Shown here: one piece after another, positions 35,250 to 47,329 of the stretch | Numbering within the stretch: position 1 is the first letter of the stretch | How the letters are laid out: every line of letters begins with the position of its first letter | From: Microglena sp. YARC | Lineage: Eukaryota > Chlorophyta > Chlorophyceae > Chlamydomonadales > Chlamydomonadaceae | Length of the DNA stretch: 64,000 nucleotides | Direction of reading: 5' to 3' | Assembly: GCA_022414725.1 (NCBI GenBank) | Contig: CM039463.1 | Location: 36,346,863 to 36,410,862 of the forward strand | Position numbers and translations under genes: made by a program | The notes under the pieces: model-generated | The model's input: the letters and a program-made list of their open reading frames with translations, nothing else | Told to the model about the DNA's origin: nothing | The model's database searches: none

Positions 35250-36110
35250 TACATTACATTACATTACATTACATTACATGTTAAAGTCTACTTGACACCG
35301 CGAGGGTGTATAAGACTCTGTGCTTTAAACAAAAAGAAAAAGCACCCACAAAGCAAAAAACCCCATTACATCAGGGGTGTGTCGAGGACAAACAAACCAA
35401 ACTCCCAACCACCGTTTTGGTGGCGTAGGTATTAAACCCCTTAGAGCCGGACCCAGATCTCAACCACTTACAGTGGCGGAGGTAAGAAGCTAACAAATGA
35501 GAAGTCACAAGAAGAAGAAAAAAAGGGATGATAAATTACGGTGCCACTAAGCAGTCCAGGGCTTCCTGTCTTGCTCTTCTACAAGTAGAAAGATAGTCGG
35601 CTAGGTTGCTCCAAAAAGACTTAGTGCCATTTCCATTCATAAAGGTTCTGAATATGGAATCGCAGAATTCCACATTCCATACGGTTAAGTTGGTATCCTC
35701 ATGGACATGCCTATAAATATCTGTAAACAGCTTCTGGTAGCGGAGGCGAATATCATTATAAAAAGGGCACTCAAACATATGCATTTCATCCTCAGGTTTT
35801 TGGAACCCACACATTTGACAGTGTCTCATTGAGCGAGGGATGTGTGCTCTATCCACCACCCTCATTCTTTCTGTGTTCAGCCAATGGGAACCCATTCTAA
35901 ACTGTGCTATAGAACGAATCTGATCCTGCTTATGTAAGGCGGATGTAAAGGGAATCAAGCCATTCTCATCATTGCTGTTGGCTGCGAACCATTTTTGGTA
36001 TCGGAGGCGTTTAAAGCCAACCCTTCTCTCATCAGGGATGTCTCTAACTGCATTGGTGTCACTTGGGTACTTAAACCTCCATACTGTATGCATGATGCAT
36101 AGTTAGTCGA
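35250..36110 (-). mobile_element. 5'-truncated non-LTR retrotransposon remnant
   Basis: A minus-strand frame of 185 codons (36093-35536) has the C-terminal signature of LINE ORF2 proteins: AQFRMGSHWLNTERMR, then HCQMCG, then EDEMHMFECPFYNDIRLRYQ, i.e. the zf-RVT/CCHC-like module. RT and endonuclease are absent. Downstream, about 250 bp of 3' UTR ends in five copies of TGTAA (minus strand; 35251-35280), consistent with a LINE 3' tail. The clade cannot be fixed from this fragment; it differs from the C-terminus of the LINE at 36432. Confidence 0.78.
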
Positions 36111-36136
36111 TGCATGTCTTTGGGAAACATGAACTG

Positions 36137-36225
36137 AGAATTCAATAAGGCAAGCCGAGATGAATTATCAATCAAAGGATGCTGGCTGGCATCCTTTGAT
36201 TAAGAATTCATTATGGCTTGTTTTG
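36137..36225. repeat. imperfect hairpin, arms about 40 bp
   Basis: AATCAAAGGATGC / GCATCCTTTGATT flank a five-base loop. Less perfect pairing extends outward (AGGCAAGCCGAGATGAATT with AATTCATTATGGCTTGTT). It lies between the truncated LINE and element A. Confidence 0.6.
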
Positions 36226-36268
36226 AGCAAACTGCGATACCCGCCGTTTACTCCGACAACAGTGTCGT

Positions 36269-36431
36269 TGTTATTGTCCGATATACGTCGGACACTGAGT
36301 CGGCATAATGCATACCGGTACCTGGTCTCTCCAGGTCCCGAGTTGCCTGCCGCTAGGCCACAGGCTAGCTGTGGCCTACATGGGTCTGCAGGATCTTCCT
36401 GCAGACTCCCGTCTTCTATATAAGCGCACTC
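36269..36431 (+). repeat. element A 5' LTR, first part
   Basis: Matches 63628-63790 with few differences. Contains a palindromic GTCCGATATACGTCGGAC start, the inverted repeat CTGCAGGATCTTCCTGCAG, and a TATA-like TCTATATAAG near the end, a plausible promoter. Interrupted after AAGCGCACTC by the LINE. Confidence 0.93.
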
Positions 36432-36640
36432 CTCCCTGACTTATATTATCTTAATCTTAACAGGTCACTTTTTCCGAAGCACATTTCGTAGGCGCTACTT
36501 CTCCTCCGCATAAGCGGAGACTGGAATCGGGATGCGACGACGTTAGGCTTGGCAATGATCATCAATTCGCGCACTTTCCTGATTTGAGATGTCCACTCAA
36601 ACCAGATTTGCCGAATTCTCTAACCCCCCTCTCCTCCCCA

Positions 36641-37999
36641 ATGATCAATAACAACTGCCGGAGACCAAGCATCCCGATTCCGGGCAAGAGGCACCTTGGA
36701 GAAGTCCAAACGCAGATTGCCCGCAGGAGGGAGGTAGGGGAATGCGAAGCCCCCAACACCAGTGCTTGGAACCCTGTCCACACACTCAATACCAAATCTG
36801 CGAAAGTGACAGATCACCCCAACATTAAAATATCCTCACCTTTCAATGGACAACCTGGACAACAAGATCCTACAGGTAGCATCCGTGCTGAGAGCAAAAG
36901 CTCCAAGGATCTACCTAGGACCCACGCTGAACCAAGTTCTGCCAAACCTAAAAATCATCCCAACCCTAATCAATCAAAAAATATCTTGAACAAACAAGAC
37001 AGACGAAATCCTCCTACTACGAACTCTGTCATCCACCTTATCATTGCCCTTCTTTTCGTCAACCGTTTGAATATCACCGCCGCTTCAACAGTCTCTCTCC
37101 GCACTCCCTTATCTTTCTTCGCACCTAACACTTACCCAGCCACCAGCATGTATTCAATGGGAGCTCAACAAAACAGGGTGCAACAAGGTAAGATCGATAG
37201 GAAATCGAACCGCCGCGAGAAACAAGCTGCTAATTCCCGCCTCGCTTTCCCACCTTCTCACCACACCGCCGCATACCTCGTTCCCCTGACTACCACACCG
37301 CACTATCTTATAAACTGCAAACATCTCAACACTACACTCATTGGCCATCTTCGAAACCCCATATTCTCTAAGCCTCTCACAGCTACTAATACCGCCCCTC
37401 GCGGCGTGGGTGCAAGTCCCGATATGCCCCTCGTGGCATTGTCGTCTCTGACGATTAATACAGCCTCTCATGGCGTGGGTGCAAGTCCCGATGTGCCCCT
37501 CGTGGCATCATCGTCTCTGATGATTAATACAGCCTCCCATGGCGTGGGTGCAAGTCCCGATGTGCCCCTCATGGCATTGTCGTCCTCGACAACATTAATC
37601 AATGACGAAGTTGCAAGTCCCTATGCTCACAACCAACTTTACAATCAACCCTGGACAATTGTGTCCTACAACTCTTCTCTCATCTTCTGCAAAACTCTTC
37701 TGATTGTTCCTCTCCTTCTGGCTACTTGTTGGATCCTAGGGTGTACCAAGCTATTGACAACAGTACAGAGTACACCCACTATTGACAAGTCAACCGTGAA
37801 TAGCTTCTTTCTTCTTAATTCCTCTGTAAAGCAGAATTCTAGCTGTGAACCTAATAGGAAATCCTGTACTCAGGACTTTAGAACTTTGACTCATCCTACC
37901 TGGGATACAGCTCCTAGGGGAGGTAGACCTACTCCCAGACTTCGTTCCACTCCTGTAAACAGCTCTAGCTATTGGGAACCCCAACAAACTAACCGGTAA
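36641..37999 (+). CDS. LINE ORF1, Pro/Ser/Thr-rich protein
   Basis: 453 codons from the ATG at 36641 (the frame is open from at least 36584). The protein is basic and Pro/Asn/Ser-rich, with a probable hydrophobic segment near residues 350-370 (IFCKTLLIVPLLLATCWILG). Three 23-residue units (69 bp each, from about 37387), with GVGASPDVPL cores, sit at about residues 250-315. No RRM, esterase or zinc knuckle is recognised. Its end overlaps the ORF2 frame, which is open from 37959. Confidence 0.6.
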   Translation: MINNNCRRPSIPIPGKRHLGEVQTQIARRREVGECEAPNTSAWNPVHTLNTKSAKVTDHPNIKISSPFNGQPGQQDPTGSIRAESKSSKDLPRTHAEPSSAKPKNHPNPNQSKNILNKQDRRNPPTTNSVIHLIIALLFVNRLNITAASTVSLRTPLSFFAPNTYPATSMYSMGAQQNRVQQGKIDRKSNRREKQAANSRLAFPPSHHTAAYLVPLTTTPHYLINCKHLNTTLIGHLRNPIFSKPLTATNTAPRGVGASPDMPLVALSSLTINTASHGVGASPDVPLVASSSLMINTASHGVGASPDVPLMALSSSTTLINDEVASPYAHNQLYNQPWTIVSYNSSLIFCKTLLIVPLLLATCWILGCTKLLTTVQSTPTIDKSTVNSFFLLNSSVKQNSSCEPNRKSCTQDFRTLTHPTWDTAPRGGRPTPRLRSTPVNSSSYWEPQQTNR

Positions 38000-40900
38000 C
38001 TGCACAATCCCTTTAGTCAACTATTACCTGGCTAACAGGAAATCTCACTTAGGCTCTCTCACTGGCCACAGGAACTCACAAACATATACTCCATCCCATC
38101 CTCCCCCTACTACACCAACAACTGAAGACTCATCTGAGAATTATTCTGCAGGAATTATGCCTGGCAGCACTAAACAGCAAATTTTATCTCGGCTTCCTCC
38201 CAGCTGCTCAAGGTTTATCCTCCACTACAACTGTGGATATGGACATGCTACCACCATTAAGCAAATTAATGGTAAGTGGTGGGACATGAACTCTGAACAC
38301 AACGGCCCTAGTCTTCTCCACTCACAAGATTGGATCAAACTCCAAGGGCACATCTACACTCTTACCAAAACATCACCCTCCTTCCTTTCACGCCCTTTTC
38401 AACCAGAAATTAACCACACACCAGGCCACCCTATTAGGGAGACTGTTGACATGATCTCCCCTACTAGTAACACCACACCCACTCACAACCATCCTGACTC
38501 TCCCCACAGTATGGACCACATAACTTCCCCATGGCCTGCAGAACTCACAGATCACAACTTACCAGATCAGGATAACTCCTCAGATCTAACTTTCTCAGAT
38601 CTCCTAGACTCCACCTTATCAGATCAAGAAGATCCCATAGATTCTCCCTCTTTGAATCAAAAAGACCCCACAGAAACTATTTACTTAGTCTCTGACGATG
38701 AGGAACCTCCCAGATCAAAACAAAAAACATCTCCTGCAAAGAAAAATAATTTAACTACAAAACGCTCACATCTCTGCACACACCAGATGCACAACACACC
38801 TCTCCCTATACCTAGCAAAGTCGTCCTTCCTGACTTCCCTAAGTTTCGCCAATGCAGAATCTTTGGGGCAGAACCTCCTACCAAGAAACCTGCTCCTCCC
38901 AGACTCACCACCAAAAACCTTCCAACGAAAAGAATTAAAATTGCTCATACTACTTCACATCCTGTTCAACAACAGCAAACTGCACTCTATCTCACTAACA
39001 TTATCACTTCCAACTGCAGAGGCATCTTCTCATCGTGGGAAACACTCTATGACCATATTCGAACTAATGAGCCAGACATTGCTATTCTCACCGAAACAAA
39101 ACTCACCTCCAACAATACAGGCATAATTAATATGATCAAACAAGACCTCTCTGACTACCACTTTCATCACAGCAGCAAAACCATTAAGCAAGCTACCAAT
39201 GCAGACAACATTGTTACCCGCTCGGCTGGAGTCATCACACTTATCAAAAAGACTCTTACTGCACACCTAATTAAACATGAAATCCCCACTGACATAGCTG
39301 GTCATCTCACTCATCAAACTATTAACAACATCACTCACATTCTAGGTGTCTACATGCCCTGCAATGATCCTGACAAAAGAGCCCGCATCTATGAACACAT
39401 CCACTACATCATATCCCAAAACCCCTCTCACCACTATATTGCAGGGGGAGACTGGAATGCAGCTTACTACCTTACTGATAGAAGCAACACAGTCCATCAC
39501 CTGGAGGATCAGCCTCACTACCAGCATCTTAATAAATATTCAATTCACATCCAACCATCACCACGTCCCCATACTTACTCAGACAACACCTCCTACAGCA
39601 GCAGGATAGATGACATCATTCTCATCAACCCCCCACCTGCAACCATGGTGACAGAAACCACACACCAAATGGGAGGCACACTTGACCACTTGACCCTGGA
39701 ACAACAAATTACCTCCTCTCTCTTTCCTCCTCCCAACCTCGACACACCACCTCACAATCCAACACCCCAACTGCAACTCCCTCTCAAGCAAAAGGACATG
39801 GCCAAAGCCAAAGAGGCAATCTCAAATAAATTTCTCCATCAATTTTAACACAGCCACATCAACATAAATAAAGCCTGGACTATAGCACAAACTTTACTGG
39901 GAGAAGATAAAACATCTGCACACATCCAATCTATTAGACAAGAACTCACAGCCACCATGCCAGAAAATCTTAACAGCATGGCAGATCATCTCATGATCAC
40001 TCTTCACCAAGCTCTTTCCATCATGAATGACATCTGCCCCATTAAGTCTAACACACCAGGCATTTTTTTGCCCAGACAAACTGCTAAAACCTACAGACGT
40101 CTTAACTACCATATTAAACACATTAAAGCACTTCGAACAGCCTCCAATCACCTTGACCAACAACAATGCATGGAGCTCAGAAGCACACCTCATACGGCAG
40201 GCACATACTCACCTACCACTAAAATTAAAATACAACAGCACCTACAAAACTTACTCCTCCCTGACTACTGCCTCTCTCTAACTGCTGATACCAAACAAAG
40301 TATTACAGAACTACGTCACATGCAGGCTGCACTCAAAGAGGAGAGAGCAACTGCCTCCATCAAGAAATTCAGACGCCGCCTCAGCACACAGGCACGACAA
40401 ACTCACAGGTATATTTTCTCTCCTGAAAATTACACACACACTCCCACGGCCCTACTGGACGCATCCTCAAACACACTTAGCACCAGTACCCAGGGTCTCC
40501 TGGAAGTTTTGACCAAACACATGGGTAAACTTATGTCACCTCCCACACCACCCATCTTAGATGATTATACCCGACATGCCACTCCCCCTCCCTAGGAAAC
40601 ACACACAGACAAATACCACCTTGAAACTCCAGCCAACTCCATACAAACCACTGCCTCCCCGTACACCTATCTCTCCTCCTCAACCACCTATGATGACTGC
40701 ATCAGGAAACTCTCCACTAACAAAGCCACAGGCCCAGACGGCATACCTAATGAACTACTTATGTGCCTCCCACAGGAAATGCACCTCACCATACACAAAC
40801 TCATGCAGCTAGTATGGATCCTGGGAGAAACACCAGACTGCTGGAAAATCTCCCACACAGTCATGCTCTACAAAAAATCAGATCCTTGCTTACCTCAAAA

Positions 40901-43900
40901 TTACAGGCCAATAGGCCTTAACAATGCTGTAGCCAAACTCTGGACCTCTCTTGTTACCAACACTATTACTACCTACTCTGAAACCAATCACATTCTTAGT
41001 GCCTGCCAGGAGGGTTTCATAAAAGACAAAAGTACCTATAGACAACTCTTGACCCTACTCCACAACATTGAGGATGCTGCCCTCTTCCACCAGGACCTTT
41101 ATGCTGCCTACTTTTACTTTAGCTCTGCCTTCAACATGATTGATCACCAAAACCTTCTCTGTATTATGCACAGCTTGGGTTATACCCATGACACTATAGA
41201 TACAATTAAAGTAATTTACACAAACTCTACTACACATATCCTCCTTAACAATACATCTGGCTCCCCTATCCCCATCACTAGGGGCACTATCCAGGGAGAC
41301 ACTCTCTCCCCCTTAATCTTCATTATTTTTCTAGAACCCCTACACAGATGGCTCCGTTCTGGAGGACGAGGATACAGAGCAGCATCCCTACCCTCCACAA
41401 CAGCAGATGAAAACCACACTAGCAGCTTGGGGTATGCTGACGACACTGCTGTCCTAACCGGCAGCTCAGAGGACCTTCGCATCCAATGTGGTAAAGTTCA
41501 AACTTTTAATATCTGGTCGGGCATTCCTCTTAACGCCACTAAATGTGTGGTTAGTGGCATACTCCACAAATCACACCCCTCACAACCTACTCACAACAAC
41601 ACTCTCAAACAAAGGCTAGACAAAATTCCTTTAGGTAATTCCTATGCTACCTACCAGCCGCCAGACCAAGCCTATAAATACCTGGGGGTTCACATCTCAC
41701 TTACCTTAAATTGGAAAACTCAACTTCACTCTACTATTGAAACCATCCACAACAAAGGCTTGAGTATCCTCACTAAAGCTAAAAATAGGGCAACCCCCAC
41801 CCAATGTCTACGAATAATCTCACAATGTGTCAGAGCAGCTATTAAATACCCCATGATAGTAGCTCCCTTCTCACTAACCGACATTCATGTCATTGACAGA
41901 GCAGTATTAAAAACAGTTAAACTCTGCTGCTCCCTTCCTAGATCCTTTCCGACAAGAGCACTCCACCTCCCCAAAACAGAGGCAGGACTAGGGGTGCCCT
42001 CTCTTCTCACTGAATATACTCAGATTACTGCAACAGCCCTCACCCAGTCCATGAACGACCAAGGTCACCTGGGAATTCTCACCAGGGCTCTTCTTGACAA
42101 ATCAACCTCCACCATGACCACTCTAGATCCTCTCTCTCTCTCCCGCAAGCAACTTAAATATATGTCCCTAGCCCGCAGCTGGAAATTATTAAAAAATCTG
42201 ACATAACAATTTCTTGGAATGACACAGAACTTCTTGACAAACTTAAACATACACTCTCTCCCTCTTCCACCACAGGCAATCCCTGTCTCACTCATGACTC
42301 CTTTCCACGACCTGGACATCTACTCATACCACGACCTGGTCACCCCCATGGGAACTCATCTTACCAGTACTACAGACCTCTCTCTTATTACTTTACACAA
42401 AATGACTGAACACCACAAACGATCCCTGAACCGCCTCACCGCACACCTCTCCTCCCTCCCAACCGTCATTCCTCCAACTCACTCTGACCCACTCCCCCTC
42501 TCCCACAGGCAACTTGCGCCTGGCTACGTAATTTCGCAGAACACGACAGACAACGTTAAATTTCCTGCTCCTATCGAATCCTCCACCCCACTCACCCAGC
42601 GCTACCAACCTCACGCCACCGTTACTGATGCAGACTACGAGGCGGACCCCACTGGGGACCTGGAAGGAAACCAATGGTGGGCGTGGCCCACGCAGATCGC
42701 AGGCAGTCACGCGCACCAAGCATGGGGCTGCCCCAACAGTGACGCCACCTGGTCAGCACGCCACTACTTGTGCAAATCTTGGATCCGACACTCCTCCTCC
42801 TCCAAATTCTACCGCGCATATAAAATAACCTCCACCTCGCACCCTGACAGGATCCGCGAGGCCATGACATTCCCCGACAGCAGCGCACCTGCACCACCGG
42901 CGCGCCTGCTTCACCTTACTTACGGATCTCAGTACAGAGCCCTGCACATTACGAAGCTGGCGGGGCAAGCGCTCTTACAGCGACGACAAACTTGCCACCA
43001 CCACCGTTGTCCACGTCCAATGGGCCCCAACCATCATGCACAACGACCATATCAACTCCTACACACGCAATGGGATACAGCATCCACCACTGCACACCTC
43101 TTACCTCCACTACCTCCACCATACATTGGAAACCTCAATCTCACCATGCGGCTCACCTTGTTGAACTGGTGGGACAACCAGCATATGACCAATTAACCCA
43201 CACCTTTAAAACCACTCCTCCGATAACCACACACCTCAATCCCAGGAAGGACATCCACCTCACTAACCTCCAGCAACAAGGCCAATGGGCCATCTCCCCA
43301 GGATTTAATGCTGACAATCATAATCTGGTTCACAAACTTTTGCACATTGACACACACGACAGGCACCCAGACTGGGACATTCAACCACCCTCAGCCTACA
43401 TTATACAAACAGGCATCCTAACTACTTTGGATGACCAATCCACACACACACATACCAACGCTTCATATCTTTATAACCCCACAGGTCACTGTCTTGGGCA
43501 CATTCCCAACGACAGGCTCACCTCTCTTAAACAAAACTATGACCACTTTAAAAATCACCACCCTACCAAATGGAACCAACTGACCCAAGGAGGAACATAC
43601 CACACTGACTTAGCTGCCCTCTTCACCAGATACAGAGCTGCTCCTGCTGCCACTTACATTCTGTCTCCCTTCCTCTACCAAGCAGCAGCTGCTCTGGGCA
43701 TTACTCACCATCGTACCTCCAATCCTCTTAGCTACGACCAAAGCCTCACCAGCTTCTCTTCTACCAGCCCTGCTGACCAGCTCTTTGGCTCCAACCAAGA
43801 CCCCTTTCTTACCATCTGGACTGGGGGCTCACTGGTGGACATTCCCAACTCCACCACACAAGCACACCAAGCTCTAAGGTGGGCTCTAGCCAGTGCTGAC

Positions 43901-45840
43901 CATGCTGAAAATACTCTCAGCCCTACCTGCACCCTGATGCTCCTCCCTGATGACCTTGCTGCCCCTTACAAAACTCTCCTCCATCACTCCTGGATTCACT
44001 ACATTGACTCTAGACCACAGTCTGAATTTTATACTACCTCTGAAATTTGGCTTGGCAGCAAATCTCACACCCCACCCTCCACTCAAAAATTACACCTCAT
44101 TCTTATATGCAACCCTCACAGCCAAGAGACTTACTTTCCTAAACTCCCAGATTTTATTGACCAATGGACATACTACATGCAAAGCCTCTCCTCATCCTGG
44201 GAGCCCTCTACTATCACACCACCTCCCACACTTACTTTCACTGACATTGTCATCACCTACCCTCGGAAACTTAAATCTCTTGCCAAAAATCCCTGGCAAC
44301 CTCGCTCCACTCCACCAACACCCTCCTCCCTCTCCTCTTACCATCACCCACCCTTGTTTTTACCTTGCTACCCCCTCCTCTGGCCTCCAGGTCTACACAG
44401 ATGGTAGCCTAATAAAAGGTAAACCAGGTCACCCTAGCAAAATAGGTGCTGCAGTATATGTCCCGGCTGCAGGACAAAGCTACACCATCAACCCTGGGGG
44501 AATAGGGGCCACCAAAACTAACAAACGGGCAGAACTGGTAGCCATCCACCAAGCCCTTCTCAACATTGATTATGACAAATCTCTTACCCTTCATACAGAC
44601 AGCCTCTGCTCTCTTCAACTTATAAAAAAAATGATTCATGACCCACCACAACAACCCGTTCCATTCATACTGAATTACTGCAATCAATTCAAAAACACCT
44701 CATTCAACGCATCCTGCATGGCTCACACACCACCCTTTGTAAGGTCCGTTCCCACACTATCCTTGGAAATGACAGAGCAGACACTCTGGCACGCAAGGCA
44801 GCTGAGCACCCTACCTCAACTAATTTTACTGATAACACTGGGGAAATCCCCCGCCACAATGTTTACTGGCCTACAGTTCAACCTCCTCGTACACCCATGG
44901 GAGATATTCCCCCAAGAATTTTAGCACCTAACCTTACACAAGGTATCACCTCTAACCTACCCACTAGCTGCCACCTTGGTCAACACCCTCTTAAAGGGAT
45001 TTATGCAACCACCTGGGCTGATAACACCCCCCACCAACTTCCTCAAGCAAGTAACAAATTTTGGACCTCAACCCTTATCCAGCATAAGACTAAATTCCAC
45101 ATCCTTTAAAGCCCGCTGGGTAGACTGTGGAACCGTAAACTTGCATTCCGCTGGAAACTTCCTTATATTACCAGCACTCACCCACCCACGAACTCCCTAT
45201 GCCCCATCTGCCACACCTGTGAGGACGGAGCGGGCCACATCCTGGCGGGCTGCACACACCGGACTTTCAAGGGCTCTACATCAAGAGACATGACGCCGCA
45301 GTGCGACTCATCCACCAGGCCATTTGCACAGGAGCCCTGGGATCTCGCAGAATGATCATGGACGCTGGCAAGGAAGAGGACCTCCCCAGGGGGGTCCTAG
45401 GCAAACGTCTCCCTGACTGGCTACGCCCCTCCACTATTACTGTAGCGGATTGGAAGAGGATGAGACCTGATCTTGCCGTCCTACCTGACATAGACTCTCC
45501 TACCTGTATGTCTGATAAAGAACTCTGGGTTCTTGAGCTTGGATACTGCTCTGATACTAACCATGCTACTAAGTTTATTACTAAACATGCCCAGCATGTT
45601 GAATTAGTAAATGGCCTTCGATCGGCTGGATACCTTGTTCACTATGAAGTTATTACCGTTGGTACAACTGGTACTATTCCTACCTCTTTTTTGACTTCTA
45701 TGACCACTCTTGGACTACAGAGATCCTGTGCCCTCAAACTGGCGGACACAGTCCATTCTCACACCATTACTAGTTTCCAGAGTATTTTACAGTGCAGACG
45801 CTTTATGGAAGCACACCCCGGGTCGATACCCGGGGACTAG
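37959..45840 (+). pseudogene. LINE ORF2 polyprotein, damaged (protease-like, APE, RT, RNase H, CCHC, REL)
   Basis: The frame is open from 37959; the first ATG is at 38157. A protease-like segment has GNCTIPLV (Cys codon 38001), GHATTI (His codon 38244) and WWDMNS (Asn codon 38289). APE endonuclease, about 38990-39760: EPDIAILTETKL, GGDWNA, SRIDDI, LDHL. RT, about 40700-41700: NKATGPDGIPNEL, NYRPIGL, GTIQGDTLSPL and YADD (41433). RNase H, about 44380-44800: VYTDGS, RAEL, HTDS and, frameshifted, GNDRAD. A CCHC finger (CPIC, GHILAGC) lies at 45200-45253, then a REL motif, RPD plus 14 residues plus D, from 45463. In-frame stops lie at 39846, 40593, 42204 and 45107; frames change near 42990, 44375, 44700 and 45275. 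The copy should be inactive unless supplied in trans. Confidence 0.88.
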
Positions 45841-46103
45841 CACACAGACCGTCCCCCCTCTCAGGTTTTGTCTTACCAGCTGTATTGTGCCGGTGCTTCC
45901 CAACCGGGGTGAAAAACCCCCGTATTAAGCTGCACTGGCATGATGTGGCTACGGTGCCTGCCGGTTCAGCATCGGTGGTAATTCTTTTTACTGAGATGGT
46001 CCTACGGTGACTATAGCTAGCTCCGGCTTACGCTATGGTGTCCTTAACTTCACGTCCAGTGAGTAACGGTTCTACACGGATGTAACAATTTCAATTTCAA
46101 TTT
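45841..46103 (+). other. LINE 3' UTR and hexamer tail
   Basis: Non-coding, with a perfect palindrome CCCCGGGTCGATACCCGGGG just before the stop region (45816-45836) and ACCGGGGTGAAAAACCCCCG at 45902. It ends in a CAATTT repeat directly abutting the target-site duplication. Such 3' structure is often what LINE RT recognises. Confidence 0.65.
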
Positions 46104-46113
46104 AAGCGCACTC

Positions 46114-46163
46114 GTTGCGTGTATCTTCCTTCTACTTCAGTCTTCACTGTGTAACCAACAAAA
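46114..46163 (+). repeat. element A 5' LTR, remaining 50 bp
   Basis: Matches 63791-63840. Together with 36269-36431 it restores a 213-bp LTR. Confidence 0.92.
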
Positions 46164-47290
46164 GGTCATGGTCCCTAAACGCTAACCGAAGCAACGCCAC
46201 TGCGCCTGTGCCTAGGACGATCTTCTGCCCTGCACAAGGTGATAGTTTTCCCTCAGACTAGCTCGACGGCTTGAGTACTGCTTTTTGCCCTGGATTGTCT
46301 ACGTGTTCACGTGAGAAATCTAACCTGCTCTGCCTCGCCTACTGCCCACACAACTCTCCCGTTGTCTCTACCATCCGTCCAAGACGAAACGTAGACGCAG
46401 TCCAGGAGTCTGAGTAGATCTTTGACGTGAGTTGCTAACTCATTAGATCATACACAGCGTTACCAATCCTTTGAGGTTGAGATTGAGATTGTTTGTGCCG
46501 AGGAGATATTCAGCCCTGCACGCCATCGCAAGCCACCCACCCCCAACCACCTCCCCCTTCCGCTCACTGAATCCGTCACCCCTTACCCCCCCCTGCTACT
46601 AACCAACGCCACCTCCCCTTGCCTCCGAACACACGACCAAGACTGAAGAACTGACAACCTTTGCAAGCCCCCCCCCCCTCCCCCCCCCCCCCCCCCCCCC
46701 AAATTCCTGCTCTGAGATCAACTCCGACATCTTTGTCTACACACTGCTCGGAGCTCTCCATTTCCTCCTGTCCAAGACCGTCATTCCCATTCTCTACTTC
46801 GTGTAGAGATCTCCATTTCTCCCTTCTCATCCCTGCTCTGAGCTCCCCTTCGCCACCTTTGCTACCCTGCTCGAAGCGAGCTCTACGTCTCCCTCTGCTC
46901 CTTCTCCAGCCCCCCCCCCCCCCCCCCCCCTATCCTTCGTAACTGCTACAATCATCACATTCCGGCTGTGATAGCCACTACAGCCAGAATGGGGGGAATC
47001 TTCTGATCATTGCGGACGCTATTATAGCTGGACTTCGCTTCAGCCGTCGTCTAATCCTTGCGCATCATGATCTTTGATGGAGAGGGCTTCGACTTTTGGG
47101 ACATCTTCATTGACGACAAGCTTCTGCCTCCTGACAGTCCCTGGCTAGGTAATCGCCTAGGGCTACTATGTCATGAGATCGCCAGCTCCATGAAAATCAT
47201 TAATGAGCATCTGTCCCCTGGCATTAAACATATGCTGAAAAGCCACAAATATCTCTAGTCCCAACCACACTATGTGGTACTTGAGAGCCT
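46164..47290 (+). other. element A leader region with poly-C tracts
   Basis: Internal sequence after the 5' LTR. A short frame at 47067-47258 (starting MIFDGEGFDFWDIFIDDKLL) vaguely recalls the first helix of LTR-retrotransposon Gag proteins but is only 63 codons. Poly-C tracts lie at 46666-46700 and 46911-46930. Confidence 0.4.
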
Positions 47291-47329
47291 TTATGGCAAT
47301 AAGTCCCCCAGCCCACAGATTGTGTTACA

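Larger units (their letters stand above)
36432..46103 (+). mobile_element. 9.7-kb Dualen-like non-LTR retrotransposon inserted in the element A LTR
   Basis: A 10-bp target-site duplication, AAGCGCACTC, lies at 36422-36431 and 46104-46113, exactly reconstituting the LTR. The 3' end is a CAATTTCAATTTCAATTT tail. The element carries ORF1 and a long ORF2 with, in order, a cysteine-protease-like segment, APE endonuclease, RT, RNase H, a CCHC finger and a restriction-like endonuclease. Two endonuclease types in one LINE is the hallmark of the Dualen/RandI clade, first known from green algae. The length suggests an essentially full-length insert, although the coding sequence has decayed. Confidence 0.88.
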
